64,000 nucleotides of DNA, taken from assembly GCA_016715285.1 (NCBI GenBank), contig JADKAO010000005.1:124001-188000 (forward strand). The letters run 5' to 3'. The position numbers and the translations under genes are program-made. Numbering within the stretch: position 1 is the first letter of the stretch; the number at the start of each line of letters is the position of its first letter. Under the pieces are notes generated by a model, which saw nothing but the letters and a program-made list of their open reading frames with translations, made no database searches and had not been told where the DNA came from. The stretch comes from Actinomycetales bacterium. GTDB taxonomy: Bacteria > Actinomycetota > Actinomycetes > Actinomycetales > Dermatophilaceae. Shown here in pieces: positions 1 through 9,574 of this stretch.

Positions 1-300
1 GGTGCCATCATCAAGGCACGTGGACTGTCGTCGGCCGCATCGGCTGCCAACGCCACGATCGACCACATGCGGGACTGGATCCTCGGCACCGACGACTGGG
101 TGTCGATGTCCGTGCCGTCCGACGGGTCCTACGGCGTGACCGAAGGTATCGTCTCGTCGTTCCCGTGCGTGGCCTCCGGCGGGTCCTACGAGATCGTCCA
201 GGGCATCGAGCTGTCCGACTTCAGCCGCGAGCGCATCATGGCGTCCGTTGCTCGCCTCGAGTCCGAACGCGACCAGGTCAAGGCACTGGGTCTGATCTAG
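1..300 (+). CDS. mdh: Malate dehydrogenase, C-terminal part (5' end outside window)
   Basis: Open from the first base to the TAG at 298-300, giving the last 99 residues of a cytosolic NAD-dependent malate dehydrogenase (malate to oxaloacetate, TCA cycle). The segment has the AIIKARGLSSAASAANA stretch and the VPSDGSYGV...GIVSSFP block typical of actinobacterial Mdh C-termini. The catalytic His/Asp region lies upstream and cannot be checked. A strong hairpin starts 23 nt after the stop. The neighbouring DUF3017 and folD genes converge on it, as in other actinobacteria. Confidence 0.93.
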   Translation, partial: GAIIKARGLSSAASAANATIDHMRDWILGTDDWVSMSVPSDGSYGVTEGIVSSFPCVASGGSYEIVQGIELSDFSRERIMASVARLESERDQVKALGLI

Positions 301-322
301 ACCCTCGACTCCATTGCTAGAG

Positions 323-360
323 CGGGTATGCCGCGTGGCCGGGGCCACGCGGCATACCCG
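323..360. terminator. Bidirectional terminator hairpin with octamer arms
   Basis: Perfect 18-bp inverted repeat: arms 323-340 and 343-360, loop GG at 341-342. It lies between the convergent mdh (stop at 300) and DUF3017 (stop at 387) genes, so it can end transcripts from both sides. There is no long T run, which is common for actinobacterial terminators. Each arm contains the dispersed octamer GTATGCCG/CGGCATAC. Confidence 0.8.
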
Positions 361-386
361 TCTCTGCTTGGGTCAGACCGAAAGAG

Positions 387-656
387 TCAGGGCACGTCCA
401 GGCGCACCAGCGTGCCAGCGAGGGCGACTGCTGCCGCAAGGCCGAGATAGCAGACGACGTCGACACTCCGTCGACGTACCGCGAGCCCGCCAGGGGACTT
501 GACTGTCACCCGAGCGATCGCTGCGACCAAAAGTGATAGCGCGAAGACATAGCAGCCCAGCCGCAGGCGGCCAGCGGCGCTGAGGACGATGCCGGTGATG
601 GCCATGGCAGCAACCCACCGCCATGGCCCAAGCCGGCTGAGCCCACCCTGGGTCAC
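387..656 (-). CDS. DUF3017 small membrane protein
   Basis: 89-residue protein with three hydrophobic segments (about residues 11-27, 33-47 and 68-83). It matches the DUF3017 family, which is usually encoded just after folD in actinobacteria. The GTG start at 656-654 overlaps the folD stop by 4 bp (GTGA), so translation is probably coupled. Function is unknown. The family call rests on size, topology and gene position. Confidence 0.72.
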   Translation of the reverse strand: MTQGGLSRLGPWRWVAAMAITGIVLSAAGRLRLGCYVFALSLLVAAIARVTVKSPGGLAVRRRSVDVVCYLGLAAAVALAGTLVRLDVP

Positions 657-1537
657 GGCTCGCAGGTCCCCTTCGCGCTAAGGGACCGCTCCGCAGCGGC
701 AACAACATTGAGCAGAAGTTCCGCGCGCGTCATCGGGCCCACCCCGCCAGGGTTTGGGCTGACCCAACCGGCGACCTGCGCAACGTCGGGGTCGACATCA
801 CCTGCCACCTTGGACGCACCCGTCTTAGGATCCGTGGCCCGGGACACCCCGACGTCGAGCACGGCGGCGCCGGGCTTGACCATGTCAGCGGTGATGATCC
901 CAGGCACGCCCGCCGCGGCGACGACGATGTCGGCCTGGCGCACTTCGGCGGCGAGGTCACGAGTCCCCGTGTGGCAGAGCGTGACGGTGGCATTCTCGCT
1001 GCGCCTTGTGAGGATGAGACCGAGCGGCCTCCCCACCGTCAGCCCACGCCCTACGACGACCACCTTCGCCCCGGCGATCGGCACGGCATACCTGCGCAGG
1101 AGCTCGATACACCCCATCGGGGTGCAGGGCAGCGGCGCCGGCTTGCCGAGCACGAGCCAGCCGAGGTTGACCGGGTGCAATCCGTCGACGTCCTTGGCGG
1201 GGTCGACCCGCGACAGGAGCGCGAGCTCGTCCAGCCCGGTCGGTTGCTGGATGAGGAAACCCGTGCACTCGGGGTCCGCGTTGAGTTCGTCGATAACGGC
1301 TTCAACTTCGGCTTGGGTCGCCGAGGCGGGCAGGTCGCGGCGAATGCTCCGAATGCCGAGCTCGGCGCAGTCCCGGTGCTTGGCGCCGACATACCAGCGG
1401 CTACCTGGGTCATCCCCGACGAGTACCGTGCCCAGGCCGGGCACAACTCCGCGGTCTGCAAGGGCAGCGACGCGTTCGGCGAGCTCGACCTTGATCTGTG
1501 TAAGGGTGGCCGCGCCATCGAGGATCTGTGCCGTCAC
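653..1537 (-). CDS. folD: Bifunctional methylenetetrahydrofolate dehydrogenase / methenyl-THF cyclohydrolase
   Basis: 294 residues, normal FolD length. It interconverts 5,10-methylene-THF and 10-formyl-THF, the one-carbon donor used by PurN and PurH encoded upstream. Visible motifs: the catalytic YVGAKHRDC segment with its Lys near residue 53, the GFLIQQPT loop, the PCTPMGCIELL block and the nucleotide-binding VVGRGLTVGRPLG. The GTG start (1537-1535) overlaps the stop of the DMT permease gene by 4 bp, and its stop overlaps the DUF3017 start. The three genes form a coupled unit. Confidence 0.96.
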   Translation of the reverse strand: MTAQILDGAATLTQIKVELAERVAALADRGVVPGLGTVLVGDDPGSRWYVGAKHRDCAELGIRSIRRDLPASATQAEVEAVIDELNADPECTGFLIQQPTGLDELALLSRVDPAKDVDGLHPVNLGWLVLGKPAPLPCTPMGCIELLRRYAVPIAGAKVVVVGRGLTVGRPLGLILTRRSENATVTLCHTGTRDLAAEVRQADIVVAAAGVPGIITADMVKPGAAVLDVGVSRATDPKTGASKVAGDVDPDVAQVAGWVSPNPGGVGPMTRAELLLNVVAAAERSLSAKGTCEP

Positions 1538-2490
1538 GACCCCAATCCTCCCACTCGTCGGAGTGTCGGCAGGACCGCCGCGACCGCGGTGAGGACCAAC
1601 CCCACCACAACGACGCTCGTGACGGTATGCCGGGTGGCTGGGTTGACCAGATCAAGGGCCAGCGCTCCCAGGAGTTGGCCGCACAGGAGCACCAACATGG
1701 TGTGCAGCACACCGAGGTGGCGGACGACGACAGCGGCCACTCCCACGAAGACGACGCCGGCAAGCCCGCCGAACCACACCCACCCGGGAGGCTCATCAAC
1801 ATGCACCGGCCCGAGCCCGCCAGCCACCCGGCGCAGCAGCGCTACCGTCGCCAACAACAACAGACCGTTGGTGAAGTTGAGCCAGGTCGTTGCCCAGGGA
1901 GTCCCGGTGACCACGTTCACCCGTCCGTTGATGGCCGACTGCACGGAATGCAGGCCACCCACGAGCAGCGCCAGCAACACCGGAACCGCGACCGCCGCAC
2001 CGACCGCAGCCACCGGCCCGTCCGTCACGCCGTTCATCGACCCCGGCGCCCCCACCCGACCAAGGACAGCGATCCCAACGCCAACTGTCGCGAGAATGGC
2101 GGCAACCACCCGCAGCGGGGTGACCGCAGCGCGGCCCGCCGGCCCGAGACCGATCTTGTCGACGACGATCGCGTTACCGGTCTGTCCGCCGACGACGGCA
2201 ATGGTGAACAGCGCCACGCCAGCGAGCGGGACGGCATACGACTGAACGAGCACGTAGGTGCCACCGAGCAGCCCTCCGAAGGTCTGCCACAAGGGCAGTC
2301 CGCCGGCGCGGATGTCCGCGACGAGCGCACGGATCCCGGCCCGGGTCCGGCGAGAAGTCAGCAGCACGACGGTCAGGACCAGCCAGCCCGACCCGAAGCT
2401 CCACAGCGCGGCATACACCGGTTCGTGCAGCCGCGCGGAGAGCTCGCCATTCATCCGCGACTGGCCCGACGAGAGCGCTCCGATGAGCAA
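1534..2490 (-). CDS. DMT-superfamily permease (DUF606/YdcZ-type)
   Basis: Roughly ten hydrophobic helices. The N-terminal segment GQSRMNGELSARL matches the conserved start of DUF606 (YdcZ) drug/metabolite transporters, and a related half repeats later (VQSAINGRVNVVTG). Substrate unknown. The reading frame stays open upstream into purH, but the only ordinary start after the purH stop is TTG at 2490-2488. That start trims the first helix, so the true start could lie up to about 2568. The stop overlaps the folD start (GTGA). Confidence 0.75.
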   Translation of the reverse strand: MLIGALSSGQSRMNGELSARLHEPVYAALWSFGSGWLVLTVVLLTSRRTRAGIRALVADIRAGGLPLWQTFGGLLGGTYVLVQSYAVPLAGVALFTIAVVGGQTGNAIVVDKIGLGPAGRAAVTPLRVVAAILATVGVGIAVLGRVGAPGSMNGVTDGPVAAVGAAVAVPVLLALLVGGLHSVQSAINGRVNVVTGTPWATTWLNFTNGLLLLATVALLRRVAGGLGPVHVDEPPGWVWFGGLAGVVFVGVAAVVVRHLGVLHTMLVLLCGQLLGALALDLVNPATRHTVTSVVVVGLVLTAVAAVLPTLRRVGGLGS

Positions 2491-2575
2491 GCCCGCGAGG
2501 CCCGACCAGGACCAGAGGCTCGTATGCCGTTGGCCACCGGCGGCCGGGACCGCTCCCGGATCCCGGACTCCCGGC

Positions 2576-4207
2576 TCAGTGCGCGAAATGCCGGGTCCCC
2601 GTGAAGTACAACGTGACGCCAGTCGCCCGAGCGGCTGCGATGACCTCTGAGTCGCGCATTGAGCCCCCGGGGGCAACGACCGCACGCACGCCGGCGTCGA
2701 CAAGGACCTGGAGCCCGTCTGCGAAGGGGAAGAACGCGTCCGAGGCGGCAACGGCGCCAGCAGCCCTCGCCTCGCCAGCACGCGCGACAGCGAGGTAGCA
2801 CGAGTCAACCCGGTTGACCTGCCCCATGCCGATGCCGACAGAAGCTCCGTCCCGCGCGAGCAGGATGGCGTTGGATTTGACAGATCGGATTGCGCGCCAA
2901 GCGAATTGGAGGTCGGCTAGGGTAGCGCTGTTAGCCGGGTCGCCTGCGACAAGCCGCCAGTATGCCGTGTCGTCTCCTCCTGTGACCTCCCCCGTGCCGT
3001 CGCGAACCACTGCGTCCATCAGGTCGCGAGATTGCATCAACAGCCCGCCACCGATCGGTCGGGTTTCAATCGACACGGACCGCCCCGCCTGCTCTGCGGA
3101 CAGGCGAAGGAGGCGAATGTTCTTCTTCGCGCTCAAGATCGTCAGCGCTTCGGGCTCGTACTCCGGCGCCACAACGACCTCGGTGAAAATGTCTTTGACC
3201 CGCTCAGCCATCGCGACCGTCACCGGACGGTTGACCGCGATGATGCCACCGAATGCCGACACCGGGTCACACTCATGCGCCGCGAGATGCGCGACAGCAA
3301 TATCGGTGGCCACCGCAATGCCGCATGGGTTGGCGTGCTTGACGACGGCACACGTCGGCTGATCGCCTTGGTCGTATGCCGCGCGGACGGCAGCGTCGGC
3401 GTCAATGTAGTTGTTGTAGGACATCTCCTTGCCGTGCAGCTGCTCGGCGACCGCGATGCCTGATGCACTAAAACCGTTGCGGTAGAGTGCAGCTCGCTGA
3501 TGCGGGTTTTCCCCATAACGCAGCACCGCAGCCTTGTCCCACGTGGCCCCAACCCATTGGGGGAAGCCGCTGCCGTCGCTCGTGTCGACGTAGGCGCTGC
3601 CCATCCACGAGGCAACTGCCACGTCATAGGTCGCGGTGTGCACAAACGCCTCCGCAGCGAGCCGCTTGCGCTGCGCCAACGTGAAGCCCCCGCCGCGGAC
3701 CGCGTCAACAACCATGGGGTACGCGGCCGGGCTCGTGACGACCGCGACGCTTGGGTGGTTCTTGGCCGCGGCGCGCGCCATCGACGGGCCGCCGATATCG
3801 ATCTGCTCGACGCACTCGTCAGGAGTCGCGCCCGAGGCCACCGTCGCGGCGAACGGATAGAGGTTGACGACGACCAAGTCGAAGGCCGCCACCCCGAGCT
3901 CGGCGAGTTGAGCGAGGTGATCGGGTTTGCGGGTGTCGGCGAGGATGCCCGCGTGGACCCGAGGATGCAGCGTCTTGACGCGCCCCTCCAAGCACTCAGG
4001 GAAGCCGGTGAGGTCCTCGACCTTGGTGACGGGCAGGCCCAGAGAATCAATGAGGGCTGCTGAGCCACCCGTGGAGACGAGCTCGACGCCAGCCTCCGCG
4101 AGCGCTCGCGCGAGGTCGGCCAGGCCGGTCTTGTCATAGACCGACACCAGCGCCCGCCGGACTGGGCGGACGTCGTCCGAGGGGCCAGGGGCAGGCAGAC
4201 TGCACAT
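2576..4207 (-). CDS. purH: Bifunctional AICAR transformylase / IMP cyclohydrolase
   Basis: 543 residues from the ATG at 4207. It catalyses the last two steps of de novo IMP synthesis. The N-terminal MGS-like cyclohydrolase domain (VSVYDKTGL, STGGSAALID, VKTLHPRVHAGIL) is followed by the transformylase domain with its KHANPCG motif and DPVSAFGGIIAVN. I chose the second ATG because it has a GGAG ribosome site 5 nt upstream. The ATG at 4225 would add six residues but has none. It lies 102 nt downstream of purN. Confidence 0.97.
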   Translation of the reverse strand: MCSLPAPGPSDDVRPVRRALVSVYDKTGLADLARALAEAGVELVSTGGSAALIDSLGLPVTKVEDLTGFPECLEGRVKTLHPRVHAGILADTRKPDHLAQLAELGVAAFDLVVVNLYPFAATVASGATPDECVEQIDIGGPSMARAAAKNHPSVAVVTSPAAYPMVVDAVRGGGFTLAQRKRLAAEAFVHTATYDVAVASWMGSAYVDTSDGSGFPQWVGATWDKAAVLRYGENPHQRAALYRNGFSASGIAVAEQLHGKEMSYNNYIDADAAVRAAYDQGDQPTCAVVKHANPCGIAVATDIAVAHLAAHECDPVSAFGGIIAVNRPVTVAMAERVKDIFTEVVVAPEYEPEALTILSAKKNIRLLRLSAEQAGRSVSIETRPIGGGLLMQSRDLMDAVVRDGTGEVTGGDDTAYWRLVAGDPANSATLADLQFAWRAIRSVKSNAILLARDGASVGIGMGQVNRVDSCYLAVARAGEARAAGAVAASDAFFPFADGLQVLVDAGVRAVVAPGGSMRDSEVIAAARATGVTLYFTGTRHFAH

Positions 4208-4309
4208 GGGGTCTCCTGTTGTCATGGCCGAGGCACCCAGGCGGGCGATGCTCGGCGAGAATTCACTCCCCGGTGGTTACCCACCTGCGCCAGTCGTCGT
4301 TCTTGGAGT

Positions 4310-4939
4310 CTAGCGAGCGCCGACACGCACGGTCCTGCCGTCCACGGCATACCCCTCTCGCACCATCCGCCCGACGCAGTCGACCAGCATCGCGCGCTCA
4401 ACGACCTTGATGCGCTCATGGAGTGTCTCCGGGGTGTCGTCAGGAGCCACCCGGACGGCTTGCTGGTCCACGATCGGGCCGGTGTCGACGCCCCCATCGA
4501 CGACAAAGAGCGTGCAGCCGGTGACTTTGACGCCGTAGGTGAGTGCGTCCGCCGGCCCGTGCATGCCTGGGAAGGACGGAGAGAGGGCGGGGTGCGTGTT
4601 GACGGTCCGGCCTGCGTAGGCGGCCAGGAAGTTGGCGCCGACGAGCTTCATGAAGCCTGCGAGCACCACTAGCGACGGCTCGTATGCCGCGACCCGCGCC
4701 GCGAGTGCGACATCCCAGTCCGCACGGGTCGGGAAATCAGCCACCCGGCATACAAAGGTAGGTATGCCGGCGCGCTCCGCTCGATCGAGCCCCTCGATCC
4801 CGTGCCGGTCGGCCCCAACAGCGGCGATCCGAACGCCATAGTCTGAGGAGTTGGTCGCGTCGATGAGCGCCTGCAAATTCGTGCCAGCTCCGGACACGAG
4901 CACGACCACGTGCCGCCCACTGGACAAAGCCGCGCTCAT
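4310..4939 (-). CDS. purN: Phosphoribosylglycinamide formyltransferase
   Basis: 209 residues. Transfers a formyl group from 10-formyl-THF to GAR in purine synthesis. The N-terminal VLVSGAGTNLQALID phosphate-binding loop and the catalytic NTHPALSPSFPGMHG and VDGGVDTGPI segments (Asn, His, Asp) are all present. The ATG at 4939 overlaps the perM stop as ATGA, which fixes the start. A longer frame exists upstream but lies inside perM. The gene carries an internal inverted pair of the dispersed octamer at 4745-4770. Confidence 0.97.
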   Translation of the reverse strand: MSAALSSGRHVVVLVSGAGTNLQALIDATNSSDYGVRIAAVGADRHGIEGLDRAERAGIPTFVCRVADFPTRADWDVALAARVAAYEPSLVVLAGFMKLVGANFLAAYAGRTVNTHPALSPSFPGMHGPADALTYGVKVTGCTLFVVDGGVDTGPIVDQQAVRVAPDDTPETLHERIKVVERAMLVDCVGRMVREGYAVDGRTVRVGAR

Positions 4940-6168
4940 TCGGCTTCGGTTCTGGACCGCGTTGCGCGGACATACCTCTCGTATGCCCACCACAGGAGCC
5001 CCCCAAGCGCGAGTTCAACGGCGAGCGCACCGACCATCGGGGCGGGGCTCGGACCTACCGAGGCGAGCCGACCTGAACCGGCCGGCCCTGAGGCGATAAG
5101 ACAAATGGCACCCACGGCTCCTGCGGCGAGTCCGGCGGCTGCACACAACGTGCCGAATTGGTGGCGCCAGGTTGTGTCTCCGGAGCGACCGCGAAGGGCC
5201 GTCCGCCCCATGAGGACGCCGACACCGACCGGCAGCAGCACGGCCACCCAAGCGACCGGTGGGTAGATGGCGTCGACGGGGATCGCACCCAGCACAGGGA
5301 CCATGGGAAGTAGCCCAGGGTGAGACCCAGCCAACGTAATTGACCCTTCGGTAGCTACCTGGAATCCCGGCCCGGCGACGAAACTCAACGCCCACAACGC
5401 AAGAGTTGGCACGTAGGCGAGTTGGATCAGGATCAAGATGAGGCTGCCCATTGCTCCTGGGGCGACTGAGTCGGCTATCTGGCTCACGGTGCTCCAGTGC
5501 ACCACCACCGCCAGCGCCACAGTGAGCAGGGCGAGGATCGACATTCCGGCTAGGGCGTGCGTCGCGGGCCGGACAGCATCCCGAGCCCACGCTGGCGTCG
5601 CTTGCCACACCCGGACCAGGAGCGAATTCCGGTCAAGCTCGTCTGGGTGTCGCGCCAGATCAATACAGAGGGCCAAGGAGGGCACGAGCCAGCTCACCAA
5701 GAAAGCGGACGGATCAGGACGAGCATGGCCCAGCATCGTCAGCAGCCCCGCCAGCACGATGAACGCCCCGTAACCGGCGAGGTAGTCGCGCGCGTCTGTC
5801 GACACCGAGCGCGGAGACGACTGACGTATCCGTGCCCAGCCGCGCGCAGTGATCCACGTCGCAATCACCCAGAATCCGAGGGGAACGACGCCGAGAGTGA
5901 TCCCGTCGATGGTGATTCGGCCGCCATTGGCAAGGAACCACGCCGCGCTGGCCACCCCGACCACGTCCGTGAAGCCGGTGGTGCCTTGCGGCGACATGGC
6001 CCACCCCACCGCTACCAGCGCCATCACGATGAGCCATGTCATGGCGGCAGCGAGCAGGCCAGCGATGATCGCGAGTCGTCGGCGTTGGGGTAACCATGAC
6101 GCGCCTGCAGACAACACCGCAGGTGTGGAGGAGCGTGCGCGATCGAGCAGAGCCATAGTGGGATCCAT
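4936..6168 (-). CDS. perM: PerM-like integral membrane protein (DUF6350)
   Basis: 410-residue polytopic membrane protein with about nine hydrophobic segments. Its position between sucD and purN is that of M. tuberculosis PerM (Rv0955), a DUF6350 protein reported to act in cell division by interacting with the divisome. The ORF is a little short of the mycobacterial protein. The stop overlaps purN (ATGA). Assignment rests on synteny and topology more than on any motif I can point to. Confidence 0.72.
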   Translation of the reverse strand: MDPTMALLDRARSSTPAVLSAGASWLPQRRRLAIIAGLLAAAMTWLIVMALVAVGWAMSPQGTTGFTDVVGVASAAWFLANGGRITIDGITLGVVPLGFWVIATWITARGWARIRQSSPRSVSTDARDYLAGYGAFIVLAGLLTMLGHARPDPSAFLVSWLVPSLALCIDLARHPDELDRNSLLVRVWQATPAWARDAVRPATHALAGMSILALLTVALAVVVHWSTVSQIADSVAPGAMGSLILILIQLAYVPTLALWALSFVAGPGFQVATEGSITLAGSHPGLLPMVPVLGAIPVDAIYPPVAWVAVLLPVGVGVLMGRTALRGRSGDTTWRHQFGTLCAAAGLAAGAVGAICLIASGPAGSGRLASVGPSPAPMVGALAVELALGGLLWWAYERYVRATRSRTEAE

Positions 6169-6257
6169 CGTCGCTGCGGGACCCCAGAAAAGCCCGAGGA
6201 CGCGCCGGGTGACCCCGAACGCGCCCTCAGCAGCAGCGCTGAACGCTGCACTGTTGC

Positions 6258-7151
6258 TTAGTGGCCGAGGCCCTTCATGATCTCGCGCATGAGCGCCGCG
6301 GTCTCGGACGGCGTCTTGCCGACCTTGACGCCAGCAGCCTCGAGCGCTTCCTTCTTGGCCTGCGCGGTGCCGGACGAGCCGGAGACGATCGCGCCAGCGT
6401 GCCCCATCGTCTTGCCCTCGGGGGCCGTGAAGCCCGCGACATAGCCCACGACCGGCTTGGTCACGTGCTCGGCGATGTATGCCGCCGCGCGCTCCTCAGC
6501 GTCGCCACCGATCTCACCAATCATGACGATCGCGTCGGTGTCGGGGTCCTCTTCGAAGGCCTTGAGGCAGTCGATGTGGGTGGTGCCGATGATCGGGTCG
6601 CCGCCGATGCCAACGCCTGTGGAGAAGCCGAAGTCACGCAGCTCGAACATCATCTGGTAGGTCAACGTGCCCGACTTCGACACGAGACCGATCCGGCCGG
6701 GGCCGGAGATGTCGGCGGGGATGATGCCCGCGTTGGACAGTCCGGGGCTGATCAGGCCGGGGCAGTTGGGGCCGATGAGGCGCGTCGTGCCCTTGTCCTT
6801 GGCGTAGTTGTAAAACTCCGCCGTGTCCTTGACCGCGACACCTTCGGTGATGACGACACCCAGCGGGATCCCGGCGTCAACGGCTTCGATGACGGCCGCC
6901 TTCGTGAAGGCGGCGGGCACGAAGATCACACTGACGTTGGCTCCGGTCGCTGCCATTGCGTCGGCAACGGAACCAAACACCGGCACCTGCTGACCGCCGG
7001 GGAAGTCCACGGTGGTGCCAGCCTTCTTGGGGTTGACGCCGCCGACGATCTTCGTGCCGAAGTTGAGCATGCGCGTGGTGTGCTTCATGCCCTCGGAACC
7101 GGTCATGCCCTGGACGATGACCTTGCTGTCCGCGTTGAGAAAGATTGCCAT
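6258..7151 (-). CDS. sucD: Succinyl-CoA synthetase alpha subunit
   Basis: 297 residues. ADP/GDP-forming succinate-CoA ligase, TCA cycle. The CoA-binding Rossmann half begins IFLNADSKVIVQGMTGSEG. The phosphohistidine region is visible as GKTMGHAGAIVSG near residue 246, and GEIGGDAEERAAAYI precedes it. It follows sucC by 33 nt in one operon. Confidence 0.97.
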   Translation of the reverse strand: MAIFLNADSKVIVQGMTGSEGMKHTTRMLNFGTKIVGGVNPKKAGTTVDFPGGQQVPVFGSVADAMAATGANVSVIFVPAAFTKAAVIEAVDAGIPLGVVITEGVAVKDTAEFYNYAKDKGTTRLIGPNCPGLISPGLSNAGIIPADISGPGRIGLVSKSGTLTYQMMFELRDFGFSTGVGIGGDPIIGTTHIDCLKAFEEDPDTDAIVMIGEIGGDAEERAAAYIAEHVTKPVVGYVAGFTAPEGKTMGHAGAIVSGSSGTAQAKKEALEAAGVKVGKTPSETAALMREIMKGLGH

Positions 7152-7184
7152 TGTCTGCTCTAGTCCTTGTCCTCGTCGGGGCGG

Positions 7185-8384
7185 TCAGTGCTGGGCGGCG
7201 AGCTCGGCGACGCGGCGGGCCGCGCCGTCCATGGTGTCCACGCGCTCCAGGAGCGGCAGCTTGGCGCTGTCGAGGATCTCGCGACCCTTTTCGGCGTTGT
7301 TGCCATCGAGGCGCACGACGAGCGGCTTGGGCGACTTGCCGTGGCTGGCGAGAATGTCGTAGGCCTTGACGATGCCGTCAGCGACGGCGTCACACGCGGT
7401 GATGCCACCGAAGACGTTGACAAAAACGGCCTTGACCTGCGCGTCTTCAAAGATGATGTCCAGGCCGTTGGCCATGACTTCGGCGTTGGCGCCGCCGCCG
7501 ATGTCGAGGAAGTTCGCGGGCTTCGGGTGAGTGCCGTCGGCCATCGTGAACTCTTCACCTGCATACGCGACCACGTCGAGCGTGGACATGACGAGGCCAG
7601 CGCCGTTTCCGATGATGCCGACGCAACCATCGAGCTTGACGTAGTTGAGGTGACGCTCGATCGCGAGCACCTCGAGCGGGTCGGTCTTGGAGTGGTCGAC
7701 GTAGACCTCGTGCTCAGGGTGACGGAAGGAGGAGTTCTCGTCGATCGACACCTTGCCGTCGAGCGCGACGATCTGGCCGTCTTCGGTCTTGACGAGGGGG
7801 TTGACCTCGACGAGCGTGGCGTCTTCGGCCTTGTACACATTCCAGAGTTTGCTGATGACGTTGCTCAGGGCGGGCTTGTCGGCGTCGTCAAAGCCTGCGG
7901 CGTCAACGATCTCCTTCGCCTTGGCTGCGTCGATGCCCACGTTGGGGTCGACGGCGATCTTGGCGAGCGCTTCGGGGCGCTCGACCGCGAGAGCCTCGAT
8001 GTCCATGCCGCCTTCCTTGCTGCACATCGCCAGGTAGGTGCGGTTGGCGCGGTCGAGCAGGATGGAGAAGTAGTACTCCTCGGCGATCTTGGCGCCCTGG
8101 GCGATCATGACCGTCTTGACGGTGTGGCCCTTGATGTCCATCCCGAGGATCTTCTCGGCAGCGGCTGCTGCCTCGTCGGGGCTCTTGACGACCTTGACGC
8201 CGCCAGCCTTCCCGCGCCCGCCAGCCTTGACCTGAGCCTTGACGACAACCACGCCGCCGCTCTTGGTCCCGACTCGCTCTGCGGCGGCACGGACCTCGTC
8301 CACGGTCCGGGCGACTTCGCCGCCCAACACGGGAACCCCGTGTGCCTCGAACATGTCGCGTGCCTGGTATTCGTACAGATCCAC
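7185..8384 (-). CDS. sucC: Succinyl-CoA synthetase beta subunit
   Basis: 399 residues, GTG start with the ribosome site GAGGACGGA upstream. N-terminal ATP-grasp domain (MDLYEYQARDMFEAHGVPV, KAQVKAGGRGKAGG) and C-terminal ligase domain with NFLDIGGGANAEVM and the VFGGITACDAVA loop. Heterodimer partner of SucD. Upstream sequence 8385-8550 shows no clear promoter hexamers. Confidence 0.97.
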   Translation of the reverse strand: MDLYEYQARDMFEAHGVPVLGGEVARTVDEVRAAAERVGTKSGGVVVVKAQVKAGGRGKAGGVKVVKSPDEAAAAAEKILGMDIKGHTVKTVMIAQGAKIAEEYYFSILLDRANRTYLAMCSKEGGMDIEALAVERPEALAKIAVDPNVGIDAAKAKEIVDAAGFDDADKPALSNVISKLWNVYKAEDATLVEVNPLVKTEDGQIVALDGKVSIDENSSFRHPEHEVYVDHSKTDPLEVLAIERHLNYVKLDGCVGIIGNGAGLVMSTLDVVAYAGEEFTMADGTHPKPANFLDIGGGANAEVMANGLDIIFEDAQVKAVFVNVFGGITACDAVADGIVKAYDILASHGKSPKPLVVRLDGNNAEKGREILDSAKLPLLERVDTMDGAARRVAELAAQH

Positions 8385-8550
8385 GGGCGTCCGTCCTCGT
8401 CGTCGAAGGGGCTGACCAGCAACGATCCTGGTCCGGTCGGACCCGGTATCGCGCGGCTCTTTCGGACTTTAGTGCACCTGCTAGAGCCCGCTGCACCGTC
8501 AGCGCCCTGCCATGACGAATCTCACCCGAGCGAGCGGGACCCGGCAGATT

Positions 8551-9567
8551 TCAGAGGGAGCTCACGGACTGGCCGGTTGGCACGAGCAACACCCAAACTG
8601 GGCCGGCCGCGAGCGTCAATGGCGTCCCATCCGGTCCGGTGAGCTTGGTCGGCTCGATTGCTGCCCCGCGTCTCCAGGTACCAGCAAACCGCAGCCCGTC
8701 TCGATAGACACTGACGGCACCCGAGCCAACAAGATCGAGGACGGGCGTCGGCTGACCATTCACATCGCGATTTGCCGAGGGGTGAGTCCGGACAGTCTGG
8801 ACGATGACGGTGGCAGCGCCCACCTGCTGCCCGTCCGACACTTCAGCACGGCCGTCGGTGGTCACCAGGTATCGGGACCGCCCCGCGTCCCAGCGCAGTT
8901 CTAGTCGAGCGGCTGGGTATGCCGTCTGCACACCGGCCGCTGCCTGTCCACCCGTCGGGGCGGGACCGAACTGAAAACCCACGTCGCCTGCAGCCACACT
9001 GCCCCCTGCACGCGCAAGTAGTGTCGCCGGGCTACCGATGACGTTGTATGGGGCTGGGCGTGCCGTCTCTCTTCGGAACCCTTGCTGTGACTCGTCGAAC
9101 GAGACGTTGACCTGAGCCCCCTGCCTGACGGCGCTGAGAGTGATCTCCGAGGCCCCGGAGAAGGCAAACGCGACCCTGCCGTAGTTGGCCAGAAGCACCG
9201 CGTCCGACTCTCGAGCGCTGCGAATCGGACCCACCGCTTCGGGTTGCCGACTGGAGTAGATGGCGAGCAGCCTGGTGAGGCCTCCCTCGACTGGCTCAAC
9301 ATAGATCACATCCGCTGCGCTCAGTCCGATCCGCGGCCGTGCGGGGCTCGTGTTGTCGATCTTCACCGCGAGAACAGGGGAGGACGCGAGCCGAGTCGTC
9401 TCGGCTGTCGCCGAAGGAGAGGGAGTCGCTGTGATCGAGGTCGTCGGTGGGACACCCGACGTCTCCGAAGTAGGCGGTACAGCCGTCGTTGGCGTGTTCG
9501 GCGCAGTGCACGCGGTGGCAAGAACGAGGGTGAGCGTGGTGACGACAAGCTTCCTGCGGGACGGCAT
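8551..9567 (-). CDS. DUF3048-domain lipoprotein (YerB-like)
   Basis: 338 residues from the ATG at 9567. An N-terminal basic/hydrophobic signal ends in VLATACTA, a slightly unusual lipobox, so it is probably an exported lipoprotein. A Thr/Ser/Pro-rich linker (about residues 20-60) leads to a DUF3048 domain (VKIDNTSPARPRIGLSAADVIYVEPVEGG, PVGPIRSAR-like block, QTVRTH). Function of the family is unknown. A TAGGGT box sits 7 nt before the start, suggesting a leaderless mRNA. Confidence 0.85.
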   Translation of the reverse strand: MPSRRKLVVTTLTLVLATACTAPNTPTTAVPPTSETSGVPPTTSITATPSPSATAETTRLASSPVLAVKIDNTSPARPRIGLSAADVIYVEPVEGGLTRLLAIYSSRQPEAVGPIRSARESDAVLLANYGRVAFAFSGASEITLSAVRQGAQVNVSFDESQQGFRRETARPAPYNVIGSPATLLARAGGSVAAGDVGFQFGPAPTGGQAAAGVQTAYPAARLELRWDAGRSRYLVTTDGRAEVSDGQQVGAATVIVQTVRTHPSANRDVNGQPTPVLDLVGSGAVSVYRDGLRFAGTWRRGAAIEPTKLTGPDGTPLTLAAGPVWVLLVPTGQSVSSL

Positions 9568-9574
9568 GCTGGTC

